Source of the DNA: Chloroflexota bacterium
GTDB taxonomy: Bacteria > Chloroflexota > Ktedonobacteria > Ktedonobacterales > Ktedonobacteraceae
DNA: 64,000 nt
Direction: 5' to 3'
Assembly (NCBI GenBank): GCA_005881495.1
Contig: VBHI01000311.1
Location: forward strand, 4,982 to 68,981
Shown: positions 43,773 to 52,503 of the stretch, one piece after another
Layout: each line of letters begins with the position of its first letter
Position numbering within the stretch: position 1 is the first letter of the stretch
The notes under the pieces: generated by a model
Told to the model about the DNA's origin: nothing
The model's database searches: none
What the model saw: the letters and a program-made list of their open reading frames with translations, nothing else
Position numbers and translations under genes: made by a program

Positions 43773-43799
43773 GCTACAAGGGTCCCTTTCGTGTATACT
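43771..43799 (+). promoter_or_regulatory. Putative promoter of the propeller-protein gene
   Basis: TTGCTA (43771-43776), 17 bases, TATACT (43794-43799), starting on the last bases of the preceding terminator arm. Start about 43806, 34 bases before the TTG. Confidence 0.55.
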
Positions 43800-43839
43800 A
43801 CTATCCTGAAATTGATGACATTGAAGGAATAGAAAAGCT

Positions 43840-45291
43840 TTGACACAGCAAATCACTCATACAGCAGAACGCAATGATGAAGATGAAGTGAAGCCACATA
43901 TTTCACAACCATTATCGCTTCAACGTACTCGCAACTCCTTCACGGGTATTATCATCCTGCTCGTGTTGATCAGCATGTTGCTACTCTTTTCTACCAGCCT
44001 GTTAATACCAAATTTGGTCCAGGTCATTACTCATCCAGGCCAGCAGGGAGCGAAAAGTACTCCAACGACACAATTTGCACACACGCTTCCTGCATCACCT
44101 ACACCAACAGATCAGAACGCGACTCCCACAGCTGCTCCTCCAATCTTTTCACCAAATAATATTGCTATTCCTCCTTTACAACTTCCCGCGGGGCGCGAAA
44201 TAATTTACGAACAGCAAAACAATATCTACATGGTTTCAAGCACAGGTGACGGATCACCTCAAGTAATAACCACTCCTGGCTACATCTACAATCAAGCTGT
44301 ACGTCCTGTGCTGACGCCATCTGGTCAACTGCTTTACAGCGGCGACGGTATCTATTTGACTGACATCTTTGGAGACACACCAGAAAAAATTGCCTCACTT
44401 GCTCCTGATCTCGTGATTACCTCGATGGCCCTGAGTAGCGACGGTTCGATGGTTGCCTGGAGCACTGAACCTGCCAGTGGCGACGGTATTATTGATATAT
44501 ACGCGGGTCCGTTAACGGCTCCTGACAAGGTTTTTGAACAGTCATCGACAACCTGCCCGTGCTTTCGTGTCTTTGCTTTTATGAATGATCCCGCAAAACA
44601 TAGCAACTCGACACTGCTCCTAACAGATGGTCAGCAAAGCCATGAGGCCATACAGTTTGGGCTGTGGACCCTTGATCTTACCGCTCCGCTCTCTGCAACT
44701 CCGCGACCTCTATTAGATGGGAACTCACCGCAAGGTCCGCTGGCCCTTTCTCCTTACGGTAATGTGTTGCTCTATTCTTCTTATGAAGGCCAGGTACCTA
44801 CACCAACTGATGGCAGCGTGCCCGATGATCTGGCCATACTCAAATATGCGAATAGCCTGAAAGTAACAACACTTGATGGGCATCCCCTTACGATGGATAT
44901 CTCACAGACGCTGCTGTCAGAACAACACGAACTGAGGAATAGCGCAAATTATCACTGGGTCTCGACCCCTGTCTTTTCCGTGGATGGCCACACGATCATC
45001 TACAGCGAATTTTCTACGCAATCGCAGCCTCCTTACGACCGCGCCAGTGCACTGTTCATGGCTAACATGAGCGGTTCTGGTAAACAGTTGCGTGTCAGCC
45101 AGGCGCAGTTGTTGGCAACATCGAATGTCAGGTTACTTGAATTGGGGGCATGGTTCGATAATCATATCTTGACAGTATATGGAGATGGATCGCTCTATGC
45201 CATGGATATACAGAGCGGCGCTGTGGCAACTATTGTTCAAACAGGGGCGTATGCTCGTATCATCGCAGTAGTGGGTGTAGGTAAAATATAG
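43840..45291 (+). CDS. Membrane-anchored extracytoplasmic protein with beta-propeller-like repeats
   Basis: 483 residues from TTG 43840 (GAAGGAA 10 bases upstream). Polar N-terminus (about 35), one membrane helix (SFTGIIILLVLISMLLLFST), a Pro/Thr/Ala-rich stalk (to about 105), then repeats of the TolB/WD40-like type: REIIYEQQNNIYMVSSTGDG, ALSSDGSMVAWSTEP, ALSPYGNVLLYSSYEG, VFSVDGHTIIYSEFS. The D/Y-G turn after each strand is typical of such propellers. I do not recognise a specific family; it probably binds a ligand or protein outside the membrane. Confidence 0.8.
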   Translation: MTQQITHTAERNDEDEVKPHISQPLSLQRTRNSFTGIIILLVLISMLLLFSTSLLIPNLVQVITHPGQQGAKSTPTTQFAHTLPASPTPTDQNATPTAAPPIFSPNNIAIPPLQLPAGREIIYEQQNNIYMVSSTGDGSPQVITTPGYIYNQAVRPVLTPSGQLLYSGDGIYLTDIFGDTPEKIASLAPDLVITSMALSSDGSMVAWSTEPASGDGIIDIYAGPLTAPDKVFEQSSTTCPCFRVFAFMNDPAKHSNSTLLLTDGQQSHEAIQFGLWTLDLTAPLSATPRPLLDGNSPQGPLALSPYGNVLLYSSYEGQVPTPTDGSVPDDLAILKYANSLKVTTLDGHPLTMDISQTLLSEQHELRNSANYHWVSTPVFSVDGHTIIYSEFSTQSQPPYDRASALFMANMSGSGKQLRVSQAQLLATSNVRLLELGAWFDNHILTVYGDGSLYAMDIQSGAVATIVQTGAYARIIAVVGVGKI

Positions 45292-46029
45292 ATGAGAACT
45301 CGCCTGAGTCACCTGGTTTTTCTGCTGTTTTGTCTGTCCTGCGTCGCCGAACTCATCGCACAAGAAATGCCATAAGAAACGGGCGCAACCTCTTGATGTC
45401 ACCCTGAGCGCTGCCCTGTCACCCTGAGCGCAGCGAAGGGTCTCTCTCGCCGGGCAGAGCGTTCCGCTGGTTGTCACCCTTGCTGCTTCCCCGGGTGTCA
45501 CCCTCTCTCAAGGGTAGGAATTTTGTGAAACGAGCAGGGAAGCGGGTTCGTCCCGTAGGGGCGGGGGTGGCAGGGAAGAAGGGTGGGGACCCTTGGGTCG
45601 CCCGGCGTCCTGTTCCCCTGCCGCTTCCCACCTGCCCCCATGGGCGACGCAAGCGTCCCCACTCCACTCCACACCTCTCCCGCCCCTACGAACGTGACGA
45701 TCTGCCCCCAAATACCTACTGTTGAGAGGGTGTCACCCTGAGCGAAGCGAAGGGTCCCTCTCGCGTGGTGCAGGGAGATGCTTCGCGGAGTTTACACTGA
45801 GCGGAGCGAATGTGCTCAGCATGACAGGACGGCGCTCAGCATGACCATGCAAGTAGGGCCGTGCTGCCGCGCTCTCGCATCGCACTCGTCCACTGAGGCG
45901 TCAACAGGTCCATGCTAAGCGCTGCTGGTGTACGCCCAACCTGGCTGGTGCTTCTAATGGGGCCTATTTAGCCTCAATGGACTAGCGCGTCTACCTACGG
46001 TCAGGCAAGCTGCAAGGAGATGTGCTCGC
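45292..46029. repeat. Gene-free, repeat-rich GC-rich region
   Basis: 738 bases. GTCACCCTGAGCG appears at 45398-45410, 45418-45443 (extended with CAGCGAAGGGTC) and 45732-45757 (extended with AAGCGAAGGGTC); a related ACACTGAGCGGAGCGAATGT lies at about 45793. Between them CGTAGGGGCGGG (45554-45565) is matched by its exact complement CCCGCCCCTACG (45679-45690), enclosing 113 bases, like a small non-coding mobile unit. No open frame here looks like a protein. Confidence 0.75.
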
Positions 46030-47283
46030 CTAAATTTGTCTGCGATTTGACCTGGGAATAAGCAGCAGCGCGAGTAGCATACCGGCAACGAGACCACCAA
46101 TGTGATCCCAGATGCCAATGTTTGTGGCGGAGAAGCCAATGAAAAGGTTGAGTCCCAGCCAGAAAAGCCACTGCATGATAGCGCCTCGTCCATACGCGCC
46201 CATGTTGCGGCGGTTCACAAAGTAAAAAACGCCCAGCGCACCAAAGACGCCAAAGATGGCTCCGGAAGCTCCGGCATTTACGACAAGGCTTGATGGGCTC
46301 AAAAAGTAGGTGAAAATACCTCCAAGTATACCGGATCCCAGGTAAATGACCAGGTAACGCCATTTCCCAAAAAAGATCTCGACTACTGTTCCGATGAAGA
46401 ACAGTGAAAGCATGTTCACCCCGAGGTGCACTAAGTTAAAGTGCAGAAACATGGCTGTGAAGACACGCCAGACCTGCCCTTGTTGCACGAAGATGTTGAC
46501 CTGCCCTCCTGCATTGACAATCGCCTGCAAGCCCCGATCGCTCGAATCGAAACTAATAGTCTGATTTATCAGGCTGAGAATAGCGTACACGATCACATTG
46601 ATCCCAATCAGGATATAGGTCACGAAACGTGGATTCTGGCTGATCGCGAAGCGAGTGCGAATAACCTGTCGCTGCATGGTGTTCGGCCGCGACCAGGTAG
46701 GGATCGTCTCTCGTTGTGCCATACCATTTGCCCCAGTTGAACCTGTAGAACTACTTTCAGGCGTAGGTACCGGGCTATAGCCGGGCGCAGTGGGTTCCGG
46801 ACCATAGCCGGGCGCAGTGGCCGGTTCCAGGGGTGGGAAGCAATTGTCGAAATGCATGCCATGGGAGAGGCGAGCAGCGCGCGAACGTGCTAACCCCGCA
46901 TCATAATCCTGCCCGGTTGCGCGCAGCAAGTAAGCTCGTAAGGCATGCACATATCCTGAGCCTGGATCCTGGCTAATAACCGCGTCAACGTCCTGTAGCG
47001 CGCGATCATAGCGGCGGTCAAGCAAATTGAGTAACGCATTTGCCAGGGTGCTTTCGACCCCTCCCTCCGGCTGCAACTCTTGTACTTTACGGCAGGCCAT
47101 ATAGACAACGCCATAAGAACCAAGCGCCAGGTTTGCCTCTGCCAGTCCCAGGTGCACCATCGGGTTATCTGGTTCAAGTTGTGCAGCGTGTGCATAAGCA
47201 ATAGCGGCTTCGCGTCCCTGTCCCTCTGCCAGAGCTTGTTTCCCACGCTCCAGGTATGCCTGAATATCTGTTTGTGCTTCCAA
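46030..47283 (-). CDS. Rhomboid intramembrane protease with N-terminal TPR domain
   Basis: 417 residues from TTG 47283, fixed by GGAGG in the end of the upstream rhomboid gene (TAA four bases before). N-terminal TPR-like helices (about 5-140), a Pro/Ser/Thr linker, then six membrane helices (about 215-405). Rhomboid core: WRVFTAMFLHFNLVHLGVNM, catalytic Ser in NAGASGAIFGVFGAL, catalytic His in WDHIGGLVAGM. Cleaves membrane proteins within the bilayer. The TPR part may recruit substrates. Both catalytic residues are present. Confidence 0.9.
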   Translation of the reverse strand: MEAQTDIQAYLERGKQALAEGQGREAAIAYAHAAQLEPDNPMVHLGLAEANLALGSYGVVYMACRKVQELQPEGGVESTLANALLNLLDRRYDRALQDVDAVISQDPGSGYVHALRAYLLRATGQDYDAGLARSRAARLSHGMHFDNCFPPLEPATAPGYGPEPTAPGYSPVPTPESSSTGSTGANGMAQRETIPTWSRPNTMQRQVIRTRFAISQNPRFVTYILIGINVIVYAILSLINQTISFDSSDRGLQAIVNAGGQVNIFVQQGQVWRVFTAMFLHFNLVHLGVNMLSLFFIGTVVEIFFGKWRYLVIYLGSGILGGIFTYFLSPSSLVVNAGASGAIFGVFGALGVFYFVNRRNMGAYGRGAIMQWLFWLGLNLFIGFSATNIGIWDHIGGLVAGMLLALLLIPRSNRRQI

Positions 47284-47287
47284 AAAA

Positions 47288-48160
47288 TTATCCTCCAATG
47301 AAAAGTCGGGCAATGATTGCAAGTATTAGTGTACCTGTTATCGTCAATAGAGCAAGGGGCCACTGGCGCGATAGGCTATGTGTATCTACTAACGTCTTGT
47401 TATCTGACAACGTATACCGTGGAGTAAACCACAAGCCGAGCAGGCATCCACTTAATAAGCCACCTACATGCGCATAATTATCAACGTTTGGAACAAACAG
47501 CCCTATGCTTAGATTCACTACAATCACAAAGACGAGCCAGAGCAGCGCCGAGATACCGCCATTACGAAAAGCCCTGCGGTGTATGAACACGAATACGCTA
47601 TAGGCTCCTACCAGGCCATAGATAGCGCCGGAAGCTCCAACGCTGACTTCTTGTGGCATAAAATAATAGCTGGCGATGATACTGATGGTGCCTGTCACGA
47701 AATAAATGAGTAAGAAGCGCGTATGTCCAACCAGGCGTTCCAAAAAGACGCCCAGCACTACAAGGTTGAGCATATTCAGCCCGACATGCAGCAGGTTCGC
47801 GTGCAGAAATAGCGGTGTGACAAAACGCCAGTATTGCCCTTGATTGATCAGGTCATTCTCTTTTGCTCCAAACGCAATCAAAACATTGCTCAGCGCATCA
47901 TTATCCTTGTCCTGGATGCTGATTGCATTGTTCATAGTGACTATCATAATATCGTGGAAGGTATGTGCGCCAGTTGCCAGGGCAAATTGATAAGCAGTAA
48001 TACACCAGACGATGATTGTGCCAAGAGTAATGCTCCACGTCACCCACGAGTAGCGTGAAAGCCCATGTGCATTTCTATATTTACTCAGTGCAGCCTGATA
48101 GCTGATTTGGGTTGTTAGCTTGCCAGATGCTGTAACATTTTTGCTATGGATATTGTCCAC
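47288..48160 (-). CDS. Rhomboid intramembrane protease
   Basis: 290 residues. After a short polar N-terminus come six or seven helices with WRFVTPLFLHANLLHVGLNM, catalytic Ser in VSVGASGAIYGLVGAY and His in NYAHVGGLLSGCLLG. It is the first of two tandem rhomboid genes; its stop is four bases from the start of the next. A large loop (FHDIMIVTMNNAISIQDKDN) between helix 1 and the core is typical. Substrates unknown. Confidence 0.92.
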   Translation of the reverse strand: MDNIHSKNVTASGKLTTQISYQAALSKYRNAHGLSRYSWVTWSITLGTIIVWCITAYQFALATGAHTFHDIMIVTMNNAISIQDKDNDALSNVLIAFGAKENDLINQGQYWRFVTPLFLHANLLHVGLNMLNLVVLGVFLERLVGHTRFLLIYFVTGTISIIASYYFMPQEVSVGASGAIYGLVGAYSVFVFIHRRAFRNGGISALLWLVFVIVVNLSIGLFVPNVDNYAHVGGLLSGCLLGLWFTPRYTLSDNKTLVDTHSLSRQWPLALLTITGTLILAIIARLFIGG

Positions 48161-48353
48161 TCAGTACCCTCAAGGGAACCTGGCAGGTGGTATTTCCCAC
48201 CTATTCCCGGCCCCTATACTCATTATTACGTTTATGGCAGGAGAATGTAGCAACTTTATACGTATTATAGCTGATACCTGGCTTCTAGCTTTGCTTATGG
48301 GTTATAATCAAGTCATAGCAAATTGGAAATACATTTGTTGAGAGAGGTGTGCA

Positions 48354-48839
48354 ATGAAAAGAACATTGCGGAATGCGATCATTATCGCCGCCATTGTTTT
48401 GATACTACTCTTTATTGGTTTCATCCTCGCTGCGGTATACGGTGTGGTGCTCGATGTCCTCTACGTCTTCCTGATCGTACTGGCCGCCATCGCCATTATA
48501 TCGACCGCCTACCTTATCTACTCGATTTTGCTACTTAATCAAACAATCATGACATTGCGCAATGAGATGAGGCCTCTTATTGTATCGGTCACTCAAACTG
48601 CCGATATTGTCAAAGGTACTGCGAAATCTGTCGGCCAGACCGCTACGGCCATCAGCAGCACGGCCGAATTGACGAGCGAGTTTGCGCTTAATCCGAGCGT
48701 ACGCGCAACCGCGGCTGTCGTCGCTGGCCAGCAAATGATCCGCGTGTTTTTTGGGAGAGGCCGCGTCCGGAGTAGGGCTGAAAGGCGGCGTCAAGAGCAG
48801 TCAGAGGCGCTAAAAGCCAGCAAGGAAGGAGGAGAGTAA
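48354..48839 (+). CDS. Small membrane protein with two N-terminal helices and a helical tail
   Basis: 161 residues. Two hydrophobic segments (about 8-60: IIIAAIVLILLFIGFILAAV, VFLIVLAAIAIISTAYLIYS) then an amphipathic stretch (LNQTIMTLRNEMRPLIVSVT, IVKGTAKSVGQTATAIS), ending in a basic tail (RSRAERRRQEQSE). The pattern resembles DUF948/YtxH-like proteins, small envelope proteins of unknown role. GAGAGGTG precedes the ATG. It is followed by a similar gene after one base. Confidence 0.75.
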   Translation: MKRTLRNAIIIAAIVLILLFIGFILAAVYGVVLDVLYVFLIVLAAIAIISTAYLIYSILLLNQTIMTLRNEMRPLIVSVTQTADIVKGTAKSVGQTATAISSTAELTSEFALNPSVRATAAVVAGQQMIRVFFGRGRVRSRAERRRQEQSEALKASKEGGE

Positions 48840-48840
48840 G

Positions 48841-49386
48841 ATGCCTATCTACCTGGCTAGTAGTGACCCATTGGCCGTATGGGGCCAAATTGCAGCCATC
48901 ATCCTGCTGCTATATCTGCTGGTTTTTATCGTGATCGCCCTGGTACTTGCCCTGGTTTTGCTCCTTGGAATGAGCTGGGTGCGGGAAAAGATCGAGTTGA
49001 TCAAGTTAATACGGCCAGTAGTGAATAGCGTCAATACGACCACACAGTCTGTTATCGACGGTACCCTCGCGCCGCCCAGGGAGGATGAGAATCCGATCAT
49101 ACATACCGCGATAGAAATACCTCCATATATACATACTCTTGAGAAACAAGTGGATCAGGGCAGTAGCCTTGTGGCCGGTACCGTCATCGAATTACGCGCT
49201 CGCACGTTAATGACGAAAACAATGCTTAAAGCGTTCTTCTTACCCGGTTTGACCAATCGTCCCCAAAATCAGCTTGAGGCAGAAGGCACTGGTTTTAAAA
49301 GCCCCGACTATCGCATTTTAATGGAAGAGCAGGCTCCTGAAGATCGGTCTACTACCCCAGGCCCTGAAAATGCGGCAACCCCTTAA
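48841..49386 (+). CDS. Small membrane protein paired with the preceding gene
   Basis: 181 residues. One long hydrophobic segment (about 10-45, IAAIILLLYLLVFIVIALVL), then amphipathic helix (VREKIELIKLIRPVVNSVNT) and a polar C-terminus (PEDRSTTPGPENAATP). It resembles its upstream neighbour in layout and is preceded by GGAGG in that gene's end. The last 17 bases overlap the start of the MFS gene. Not recognised; the two may act together. Confidence 0.75.
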   Translation: MPIYLASSDPLAVWGQIAAIILLLYLLVFIVIALVLALVLLLGMSWVREKIELIKLIRPVVNSVNTTTQSVIDGTLAPPREDENPIIHTAIEIPPYIHTLEKQVDQGSSLVAGTVIELRARTLMTKTMLKAFFLPGLTNRPQNQLEAEGTGFKSPDYRILMEEQAPEDRSTTPGPENAATP

Positions 49387-50821
49387 CTACATACAGCAGT
49401 TCGGGCATTTTCAACGAAATGCCCGTCTGTACCTCATAAGCAATGTCCTGAGCGGCGTGACAACAGGCATTCTCCTGGTCCTCTATAACCTCTATCTGTT
49501 CTCACTCGGATATGGCGCCGATTTTATTGGCCTGGTGCTCTTTGTGGGAACAATCGGGGCCGGAGTAGCCATCTTTCCGGCAGGAATATGTATCGATCGC
49601 TTTGGCGGAAAGGCCGTCGTGATCTTGTCGAATTTGCTCATTGGCTTCGCTGGCATTGGGCAGATACTCTTCCGTCAACCTGTTCCTCTGCTGGTCAGCG
49701 CCTTCATTGCTGGTATCGGCGGGGCTGGCACCCTCGTGGTGAACGCTCCATTCCTCACTATCAACAGTGCGCCCGGTGAGCGTTCACATCTCTTTAGTCT
49801 GAATATTGCGCTTGGATTGGTGACAACAGTCGTGGGCAATAGTATTGGTGGCATATTACCCGTATATTTCCGCAGCCTTTCCTGGCTGATGGGGCCGTTA
49901 CCTCCATGGCTTGGCCTGGTTCTAGCAATGCAGCCCAGCCCTCGTTCCTACCAGCTATCCCTGCTCTTTGCCGGTGCGATCGCTATTCCTAGCCTCGTTC
50001 CCCTCTTTTTGTTAGAAGATCGTAGGCCACCACGTCAATTTCGTGGTGCCACCAGGAGGACTCCAGGCTCTCTCCCTTTCCCGACCCCTACGTGGTTGAG
50101 CAACAACCTCCTCGTATCGATTCGTTCAATAGTATGTAGCGCAATCTTTTTCCTTATGCTGGTGCAGGCGTTTATAGGGGCTGGAGCGGGCCTGTTCTTC
50201 CCCTACTTCAATATTTACTTTGTGCAGCAGTTGAATGCCTCTCCAGCTCTTTTTGGTCTGCTGAGCGCAGGCGCTACCGCCATCACTGCGCTGTTCACCC
50301 TCTTTGCGCCCTGGTTGGCCAGGCGCATTGGCAAAGTGAATTCAATTGTCTCAACACAGGTATCCAGTATCCCGCTCCTGGTTACGATCGGGTTGACCCC
50401 AATCCTACCTGTAGCCGCCATACTCTACCTTTTCCGTCAAGGACTGATGGATATGTCCAACGGGGTATTACAGGTCTTCTCGATGGAGGCCGTCTCGGAG
50501 CAACATCGTGGTGTGGCAAATAGCGCTTACCAGGTAGCGTTTCAGGTTCCCTGGGCTTTGACGGCCCCTCTGGGCGGATTGATCATTATTCATTTTGGCT
50601 ATCCAGCGGTCTTTATTGGTGGAGCAGTATGCTATCTGGTTGCCTCCTCTATACTCTGGGGAGTTTTTGGCCGAGGGCGGGAAAATCAATTCAAGCCAGT
50701 AGTAACAGCAGATGAAGGACAATCGATGGCTCCAGCGTCAGAAGACCCGCATGTGACTTCGAGCAAGCTCCTTCACTTCTCAGCAGAGCGTCCATACATG
50801 TGCAGAACCAGGTCTTCATAG
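49370..50821 (+). CDS. Major facilitator superfamily transporter
   Basis: 483 residues, about 12 membrane helices in two halves with a central loop (LEDRRPPRQFRGATRRTPGS). The MFS motif A region GICIDRFGGKAVVILSNLLI follows helix 2; helix 4-5 contains IAGIGGAGTLVVNAPFLTIN. A multidrug or metabolite exporter is likely but no substrate can be assigned. ATG overlaps the preceding gene by 17 bases, so it is probably translationally coupled to the two small membrane proteins. A long hairpin follows at 50832-50874. Confidence 0.88.
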   Translation: MRQPLNYIQQFGHFQRNARLYLISNVLSGVTTGILLVLYNLYLFSLGYGADFIGLVLFVGTIGAGVAIFPAGICIDRFGGKAVVILSNLLIGFAGIGQILFRQPVPLLVSAFIAGIGGAGTLVVNAPFLTINSAPGERSHLFSLNIALGLVTTVVGNSIGGILPVYFRSLSWLMGPLPPWLGLVLAMQPSPRSYQLSLLFAGAIAIPSLVPLFLLEDRRPPRQFRGATRRTPGSLPFPTPTWLSNNLLVSIRSIVCSAIFFLMLVQAFIGAGAGLFFPYFNIYFVQQLNASPALFGLLSAGATAITALFTLFAPWLARRIGKVNSIVSTQVSSIPLLVTIGLTPILPVAAILYLFRQGLMDMSNGVLQVFSMEAVSEQHRGVANSAYQVAFQVPWALTAPLGGLIIIHFGYPAVFIGGAVCYLVASSILWGVFGRGRENQFKPVVTADEGQSMAPASEDPHVTSSKLLHFSAERPYMCRTRSS

Positions 50822-50831
50822 AAAAAGAAAA

Positions 50832-50874
50832 AATATGAGACCCACAATCACCAATGGATTGTGGGTCTCATATT
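50832..50874. terminator. Bidirectional terminator between the MFS gene and tatC
   Basis: 18-bp perfect stem AATATGAGACCCACAATC / GATTGTGGGTCTCATATT (50832-50849 with 50857-50874), loop ACCAATG. On the minus strand it is followed by TTTTTTCTTTTTC, on the plus strand by CTCC only, so it is strongest for tatC. Confidence 0.88.
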
Positions 50875-50884
50875 CTCCGTGACC

Positions 50885-51694
50885 TTATTTCTTCATTAAC
50901 TTGATGAGGATAATCGACAGTTCATACAAAAAAGTCATCGAGACACCCAGGAAGATGGGGCTGTAGGGGTCCGCCCCAGGTGTGATGACTGTCGCTGCAA
51001 TCCACATACCGATATAAGCAGCCACCCGTTTCTTTTTCAGGGTCTGCGAAGAAATCAAGTCTACCTGCGCCAGAAACGTCAGTACCAGTGGAACTTCAAA
51101 GACAATGCCAAAGGCCAGCAAGAAAAACGCAACAAAGGTAAAGTAATTGCCGGCCGTGATCAGCGGTGCAAAACTATCCGAGGCAAACGTTATAAACCAC
51201 TGCACCGGATATTGTAAAACGAAGAACCCTACCGTAACGCCTGCCGCGAAGAGAATCACCCCGACAAATATGAAGGGTACGGCGTATTTTTTCTCTTTGA
51301 CAAGTAGCCCCGGCGCGATAAAAGCCCATGTCTGGTAGAGTACCACGGGCAGCGCCAGGATAAAGCCAAATGCGATAGAGATTAAGAGATAGACAGTAAA
51401 GCCCTCTGTTAATCCTGATACAACAAGCTTACCATGCGTCAGTGTATCCGCCGCCATTTTCGGCAGAGGGAGTTCTAAAAGGGTCAGGATTTGTACGCGG
51501 AAGATGAAGGCCACAACAGACCCCACCGCGATGGCGATGAGCGATTTAAAGATGCGCCATCGCAGCTCTTCCAGGTGCTCTATAAGGGTCATGGAAGAAT
51601 CGTCATCTTCCTCCTCCTCCTCGTCATCCTCTACCGTGTTTGCAGCGTAATTTGGCTCCAGTTGATCCTGCTTATCTAATTCATTTGTTGCCAT
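50885..51694 (-). CDS. tatC: Twin-arginine translocase subunit TatC
   Basis: 269 residues from the ATG behind TTGGAGT. Six membrane helices; the family's HLEELRWRIFKSLIAIAVGS appears after an acidic N-terminus (VEDDEEEEEDDDSSM), and FALPVVLYQTWAFIAPGLL and SFGIVFEVPLVL-like AFGIVFEVPLVLTFLAQVDL follow. TatC recognises twin-Arg signal peptides and recruits TatA. It lies directly downstream of tatA. Confidence 0.96.
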   Translation of the reverse strand: MATNELDKQDQLEPNYAANTVEDDEEEEEDDDSSMTLIEHLEELRWRIFKSLIAIAVGSVVAFIFRVQILTLLELPLPKMAADTLTHGKLVVSGLTEGFTVYLLISIAFGFILALPVVLYQTWAFIAPGLLVKEKKYAVPFIFVGVILFAAGVTVGFFVLQYPVQWFITFASDSFAPLITAGNYFTFVAFFLLAFGIVFEVPLVLTFLAQVDLISSQTLKKKRVAAYIGMWIAATVITPGADPYSPIFLGVSMTFLYELSIILIKLMKK

Positions 51695-51727
51695 GTTTCT
51701 ACTCCAAGCAGGGGCGTACAACGAAAA

Positions 51728-52042
51728 CTACTCACGACTCATCTCAGGGCTGCTTGCTTCGCTATGGCTCGCTTCACTCACGACTTTATTCCCTTCCAGG
51801 TTCGGGAGTTGTTCGTTACTGGTGCTCTGGCTGGCAAGTTCGCGCTTCTGTGCCTCGGCATTGGGAACTTTGATCTCATCGTCCTTCTCTTCTTTCGGTT
51901 GAGAGAGCTCGCTCATACCTTTCCTGAATTCCTTGATGCTCTTCCCAATGGATGAACCCATCTCCGGCAACTTTTTGGGGCCGAATATGAGGAGGGCAAT
52001 AACAAGGATGATGACCAACTCTGGGATATGAGTTCCAAACAT
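51728..52042 (-). CDS. tatA: Twin-arginine translocase subunit TatA
   Basis: 104 residues. Short N-terminal membrane helix (ELVIILVIALLIFGPKKLPE) with the FGPKKLPE hinge, amphipathic helix (GSSIGKSIKEFRKGMSEL), then a polar Ser/Glu-rich tail. Forms the protein-conducting part of Tat. No separate tatB. AAGGAATT precedes the ATG. Confidence 0.95.
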   Translation of the reverse strand: MFGTHIPELVIILVIALLIFGPKKLPEMGSSIGKSIKEFRKGMSELSQPKEEKDDEIKVPNAEAQKRELASQSTSNEQLPNLEGNKVVSEASHSEASSPEMSRE

Positions 52043-52200
52043 GATGGAATTCCTTTCTTAACTTGTGTGTGCTTCCTGAATAGGGAAATCGTCGATACTA
52101 CTCAACACTACGATGATTTGGCTCAAATGGATGATAGCCGACCTGACCTGGTACTCAGAAGAAATGCTACATCTCGCTTTCTCCTGGGTACCACTACAAT

Positions 52201-52503
52201 TTATTGCAACGCTGGCTGTGTGGTATCCTGGTTGGCAAGGGCTGTTTCAAGCACCTGCAAACTTTCCAGCCCTAGACCCAGCAGGCCCATTCCTGCCTCG
52301 CCTGCACCTTTCACCACCAGCCGGACAGCTTGTCGCCGGCTGAGGCGCCTCTGTTGCAAACGAGTTTCGGCTAGTTGTGCCTTACGCGTCTCTTGAGTCT
52401 GCTGACGGACGGAGGCGTATAACCGCTCCTCCATTCCGGCGGGTACAGGAGCTGTATTACCATAGTGGCGTAACAGCAAGGTTTCGATAAAGTTGCTCTC
52501 CAT
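52201..52503 (-). CDS. Small protein overlapping the ECF sigma gene (possible regulator)
   Basis: 100 residues, ATG behind CGGAGAAATT. Charged helical first part (EERLYASVRQQTQETRKAQL, ETRLQQRRLSRRQAVRLVVK), then a weakly hydrophobic Gly/Leu-rich segment (GAGEAGMGLLGLGLESLQVL). It overlaps the end of the sigma gene by 47 bases, the place where an anti-sigma factor is usual, but no zinc-binding H-x3-C-x2-C motif or clear membrane helix is seen. Function unknown. Confidence 0.72.
   Translation of the reverse strand: MESNFIETLLLRHYGNTAPVPAGMEERLYASVRQQTQETRKAQLAETRLQQRRLSRRQAVRLVVKGAGEAGMGLLGLGLESLQVLETALANQDTTQPALQ

Noticed and set aside
45419..45725. Several Arg/Pro-rich frames on both strands in the repeat region
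   Set aside because: They come from GC-rich repeat sequence, without ribosome sites or recognisable domains.
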